NCBI GenBank assembly: GCA_030615435.1
Contig: JAUWZH010000130.1
Location: 1 to 7,027 of the forward strand
DNA: 7,027 nt
Reading direction: 5' to 3'
Origin: Candidatus Brocadiaceae bacterium
GTDB taxonomy: Bacteria; Planctomycetota; Brocadiia; SM23-32
In this document: positions 4,680 through 7,027 of the stretch, piece by piece
How the letters are laid out: every line of letters starts with the position of its first letter
Numbering within the stretch: position 1 is the first letter of the stretch
Notes under the pieces: model-generated
What the model was told of the DNA's origin: nothing
Databases searched by the model: none
Seen by the model: the letters and a program-made list of their open reading frames with translations, nothing else
Translations under genes and position numbers: made by a program

Positions 4680-6737
4680 ATGTTCAAGAATTTGCCAGTA
4701 GGACTCAAGATAGCCGGCGGTTTTGCGATCATTCTTCTGTTGCTCCTTATTGCGGCTTACGTCGGTTATAACGGCCTGGCCGGGGTTGCGGGCAGGGTTG
4801 ATAAAGCCGACGATTGCAACCGCCTGGTGAAGGGAATTCTGCAGGCTCGCAGCGAGGAAAAGAACTATATCATCAGGCGGGAGGACTCATACCTCGCTAA
4901 GGTTGATAGTGAGATTGAGGATGTCCTGGACCAGGCCAAAACCACGAAGGACAAGTTCAGACAAAAGATCTACAAGGACCAGATGGACAGTGTGATCGAG
5001 AAGGTCACCGAGTACAGCCAGGTTTTCGATACGTATACGAACATAGACACTCAGAAACGCAAGACCATGGAGGAGATGAGGGCCGAGGCCCGGGAAGCCC
5101 TGAAGCAGCTCGAGGACGGTCGCCAGGACCAGAAGAAGCAACTGGCAGAGGGGGATAAGACGGACATGGCTTTCCTCGACGACAAGCTGACCAAGGCTGA
5201 CGACGCCAATCGGCTGATCAGGTGGTTCCTTGAAGCCCGAAAGCACGAGAAGGAATTTATCATCTCCAATGGGGGGCAGGAGTGGAAGGATGCACGTCAG
5301 GAGCTGATGGACAATATTATGAAACTGGCCGCGGACCTCAAGTCGCGGTTCAAGCTGGAGCTGAACATTCAGCAGATCGACGCGGCCGTCACGGCGCTCA
5401 AGGCCTACGATGCGGGCTTTGACCGGTTTGCCGCTCTGATGAAGCAGGGGGAAGAGACGGAGAACGTCATGGTGGAAGCGGCCCGCGAAGCAATGAAGAC
5501 ATCTGAGGACGCCCGGGCCGACCAGAAGGCCAAGATGGAAAGCCAGATCTCCAGGGCCAATTATGTCTTGCTCCTCAGCTCCATAGTGGCACTTCTGCTT
5601 GGGGCGGTGCTTGCCCTTTTGACAACCCTCGCCATTACCTCCCCCCTGAGGGTGGCAGTGGACGCAGCCAACAAACTGGCAGAGGGAGACGTGGCTGTCG
5701 AGATCAACGTTACATCCAGGGATGAACTGGGGCAGTTGCTGAAAGCGATGCAAAGCGTGATGAATGCCATGAGAAAAACGGCTGATGCTGCTGACAACGT
5801 TGCGTCGGGCGTTTTGACGCAAGAAGTCGTTCCTCTTTCCGACAGGGACGTTGTGGGGAATGCCCTGGCTGCCATGGGGAAGAATCTGAGAACGCAGGTC
5901 GGTGAGCTCGCAGAGGGGATCAATGTTCTCGCTTCCGCCACGACTCAAATCAGTGGTGCAACAGCTCAGCTTGTATCCTCTGCAACCGAGACGGCCACCG
6001 CGGTGGGGCAGACAACCACAACCGTGGAAGAGGTGAAGCAGACGGCTGAGGTGTCCAGTCAGAAAGCCAGGCAGGTTTCTGAAAGCGCGGAAGAAGCGGC
6101 GAAAGTGTCGCAAGCAGGGCTTGAATCGGTGAATGACGTGATCCAGGGGATGACCCGCATAAGAGAACAGATGGGTTCCATAGCCGACACAATCGTCCGG
6201 CTCAGCGACCAGAGCCAGGCTATAGGGACGATCGTCACCGCGGTTGCTGACATTGCAGAACAGTCCAACCTCCTTTCCGTGAACGCTTCCATCGAGGCCG
6301 CGAAAGCCGGTGAGTATGGAAAGGGGTTTGCTGTTGTGGCCCAGGAAATCAGAAGCCTTGCGGAGCAGTCAAAGCAGGCGACGGCGGAGGTGCGGGGCAT
6401 CTTGAATGACGTCCAGAAGGCAATCAGCACCGCTGTTATGACGACCGAGCAGGGCAGCAAGGCAGTGGATGCGGGCATGGATCTGTCGGCCAAGGCCGGC
6501 GAGGCTATTGAGGAACTGGCCGGGCAAATCGAGGAAGCGGCGGGGGCCGCAACCCAGATCGCCGCCTCCAGCCAACAGCAGTTGGTTGGAATGGACCAGG
6601 TGGCTGCGGCAATGGAGAGCATCAGTCAGGCGAGTACGGAAAACGTCGCCAGCACGAAGCAAAGTGAGGTCTCCGCACGCGAACTCCATGATTTGGGGGT
6701 GAGGTTGAAGCAGATAACGGATGCATACACGCTATAG
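4680..6737 (+). CDS. Methyl-accepting chemotaxis protein with helical periplasmic sensor (HBM-like), tandem HAMP and signalling domains
   Basis: A 685-residue inner-membrane chemoreceptor. A short cytoplasmic N-terminus precedes TM1 (about 10-30). The periplasmic domain (about 31-293) is all-helical and carries the helical-bimodular (HBM) type signature twice: LQARSEEKNYIIR (54-66) and LEARKHEKEFIIS (184-196). TM2 (about 295-318) is followed by a HAMP domain (about 319-371, with RDELG at 347-351) and a second HAMP-like unit (about 373-403, SDRDVVGNAL). A long coiled coil then forms the MCP signalling domain, with hairpin tip SNLLSVNASIEAAKAGE (529-545) and FAVVAQEIRSLAEQS after it. The family's HBM receptors bind small carboxylates, but the ligand here cannot be read from sequence. 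The C-terminus (DAYTL) lacks a CheR-tethering pentapeptide. AGGAGG seven bases before the ATG fixes the start. cheA begins 14 bases after the stop. Confidence 0.95.
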   Translation: MFKNLPVGLKIAGGFAIILLLLLIAAYVGYNGLAGVAGRVDKADDCNRLVKGILQARSEEKNYIIRREDSYLAKVDSEIEDVLDQAKTTKDKFRQKIYKDQMDSVIEKVTEYSQVFDTYTNIDTQKRKTMEEMRAEAREALKQLEDGRQDQKKQLAEGDKTDMAFLDDKLTKADDANRLIRWFLEARKHEKEFIISNGGQEWKDARQELMDNIMKLAADLKSRFKLELNIQQIDAAVTALKAYDAGFDRFAALMKQGEETENVMVEAAREAMKTSEDARADQKAKMESQISRANYVLLLSSIVALLLGAVLALLTTLAITSPLRVAVDAANKLAEGDVAVEINVTSRDELGQLLKAMQSVMNAMRKTADAADNVASGVLTQEVVPLSDRDVVGNALAAMGKNLRTQVGELAEGINVLASATTQISGATAQLVSSATETATAVGQTTTTVEEVKQTAEVSSQKARQVSESAEEAAKVSQAGLESVNDVIQGMTRIREQMGSIADTIVRLSDQSQAIGTIVTAVADIAEQSNLLSVNASIEAAKAGEYGKGFAVVAQEIRSLAEQSKQATAEVRGILNDVQKAISTAVMTTEQGSKAVDAGMDLSAKAGEAIEELAGQIEEAAGAATQIAASSQQQLVGMDQVAAAMESISQASTENVASTKQSEVSARELHDLGVRLKQITDAYTL
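4803..5555 (+). repeat. Tandem duplication within the receptor's sensor domain (period 130 residues)
   Basis: Residues 42-162 and 172-292 of the chemoreceptor resemble each other in register. KADDCNRLVKGILQARSEEK matches KADDANRLIRWFLEARKHEK at the start of each unit. RAEAREALKQLEDGRQDQKK matches VEAAREAMKTSEDARADQKA near each end. The offset is 130 residues (390 bases) for both pairs. DNA identity is visibly lower than protein similarity, so the duplication is old. Confidence 0.7.
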
Positions 6738-6751
6738 GAAGGGCTGAAGTT

Positions 6752-7027
6752 GTGAACACCCGAAACAACGACCTCCTAAAGAGGCTTCGTGCAACGTTCA
6801 AGCCCGAAGCTCAGGAGCACATTGGAGCCCTGAGTTCGGGTCTGATCGAGATCGAGAAGGCGCCGACCGGCAAGGCGCGCGCGAAGATCACGGAAAAGAT
6901 ACATCGCGAAGCTCACAGTTTGAAAGGTGCTGCTCGCGCCGTCAACGAAACTGAAATGGAGGCGATATGCCAGGCACTGGAGAGTATCTTTGCCGGATTC
7001 AAGAGCGGAGACGTGTCTGTTTCGGCC
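6752..7027 (+). CDS. cheA: Chemotaxis histidine kinase CheA, N-terminal phosphotransfer domain only (cut by window edge)
   Basis: CheA is the kinase that autophosphorylates in response to receptor signals and passes phosphate to response regulators. The first 92 codons are present and encode an HPt (P1) domain: an opening helix LLKRLRATFKPEAQEHIGAL, the phosphohistidine motif HREAHSLKGAAR with phosphoacceptor H55, then EAICQALESIF. The frame is open to the edge. The start is a GTG at 6752, with GGAAGGG at 6737-6743 eight bases upstream. It lies 14 bases after the chemoreceptor stop, so the two are very likely co-transcribed. The dimerisation, ATP-binding and CheW-like domains, and any C-terminal receiver domain (as in WspE), would lie beyond the window. 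Confidence 0.9.
   Translation, partial: MNTRNNDLLKRLRATFKPEAQEHIGALSSGLIEIEKAPTGKARAKITEKIHREAHSLKGAARAVNETEMEAICQALESIFAGFKSGDVSVSA

Noticed and set aside
4887..6113. 408-codon open frame on the minus strand inside the chemoreceptor gene
   Set aside because: It is an antisense shadow of a helical Glu/Lys/Ala-rich gene; its Leu/His/Arg-rich translation has no domain pattern.

Overview
The window is bacterial DNA of moderately high GC. It has two parts: a decayed flank (about 1-960) and an intact chemosensory operon on the + strand (1038 to the right edge). Gene density, Shine-Dalgarno sequences, GTG starts and ATGA/GTGA stop-start overlaps are typically bacterial. The phylum cannot be fixed from this stretch. 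The remnant genes and the HTH-receiver fusion would fit an environmental lineage, but that is a guess.

Left flank. A hairpin terminator (31-65) lies just downstream, on the minus strand, of a sequence that is unmistakably the 3' half of a tRNA-Gly with a CCC anticodon, including an encoded CCA (75-126). The 5' half of the tRNA is missing, and one T-stem base pair is broken. A 3' tRNA half without its 5' half is what an integrative element leaves at its distal end, so 75-126 is a candidate attachment site, with the element body to the right. Next, on the minus strand, are two gene remnants joined end to end: the C-terminal half of a family-9 glycosyltransferase (about 241-688, frame broken near 355) and a winged-helix domain like those fused to MNT-type nucleotidyltransferases (about 681-950). 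No integrase is visible.

Operon. A promoter-like region (933-985), readable on both strands, precedes a tightly packed + strand series: an excisionase-type HTH fused to a receiver domain (1038-1646), a CheW (1661-2230), a CheR methyltransferase with C-terminal TPR repeats (2227-3777), a second CheW with a charged N-terminal extension (3774-4409), a 270-base gap, a transmembrane methyl-accepting chemoreceptor (4680-6737), and the N-terminal phosphotransfer domain of CheA (6752 onward, cut by the window edge).

How they work together. The receptor senses a ligand through a periplasmic helical domain. The two CheW proteins couple it to CheA, CheR methylates the receptor for adaptation, and CheA phosphorylates receiver domains. 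Two CheW genes flanking a CheR-TPR gene, one CheW extended at its N-terminus, recall the Pseudomonas Wsp system (WspB, WspC, WspD, WspA, WspE), which controls a non-motility output. The HTH-receiver protein at the head of the operon is a candidate transcriptional output. Both that role and the non-motility assignment are inferences; the decisive genes (rest of cheA, any cheB or output regulator) lie outside the window.
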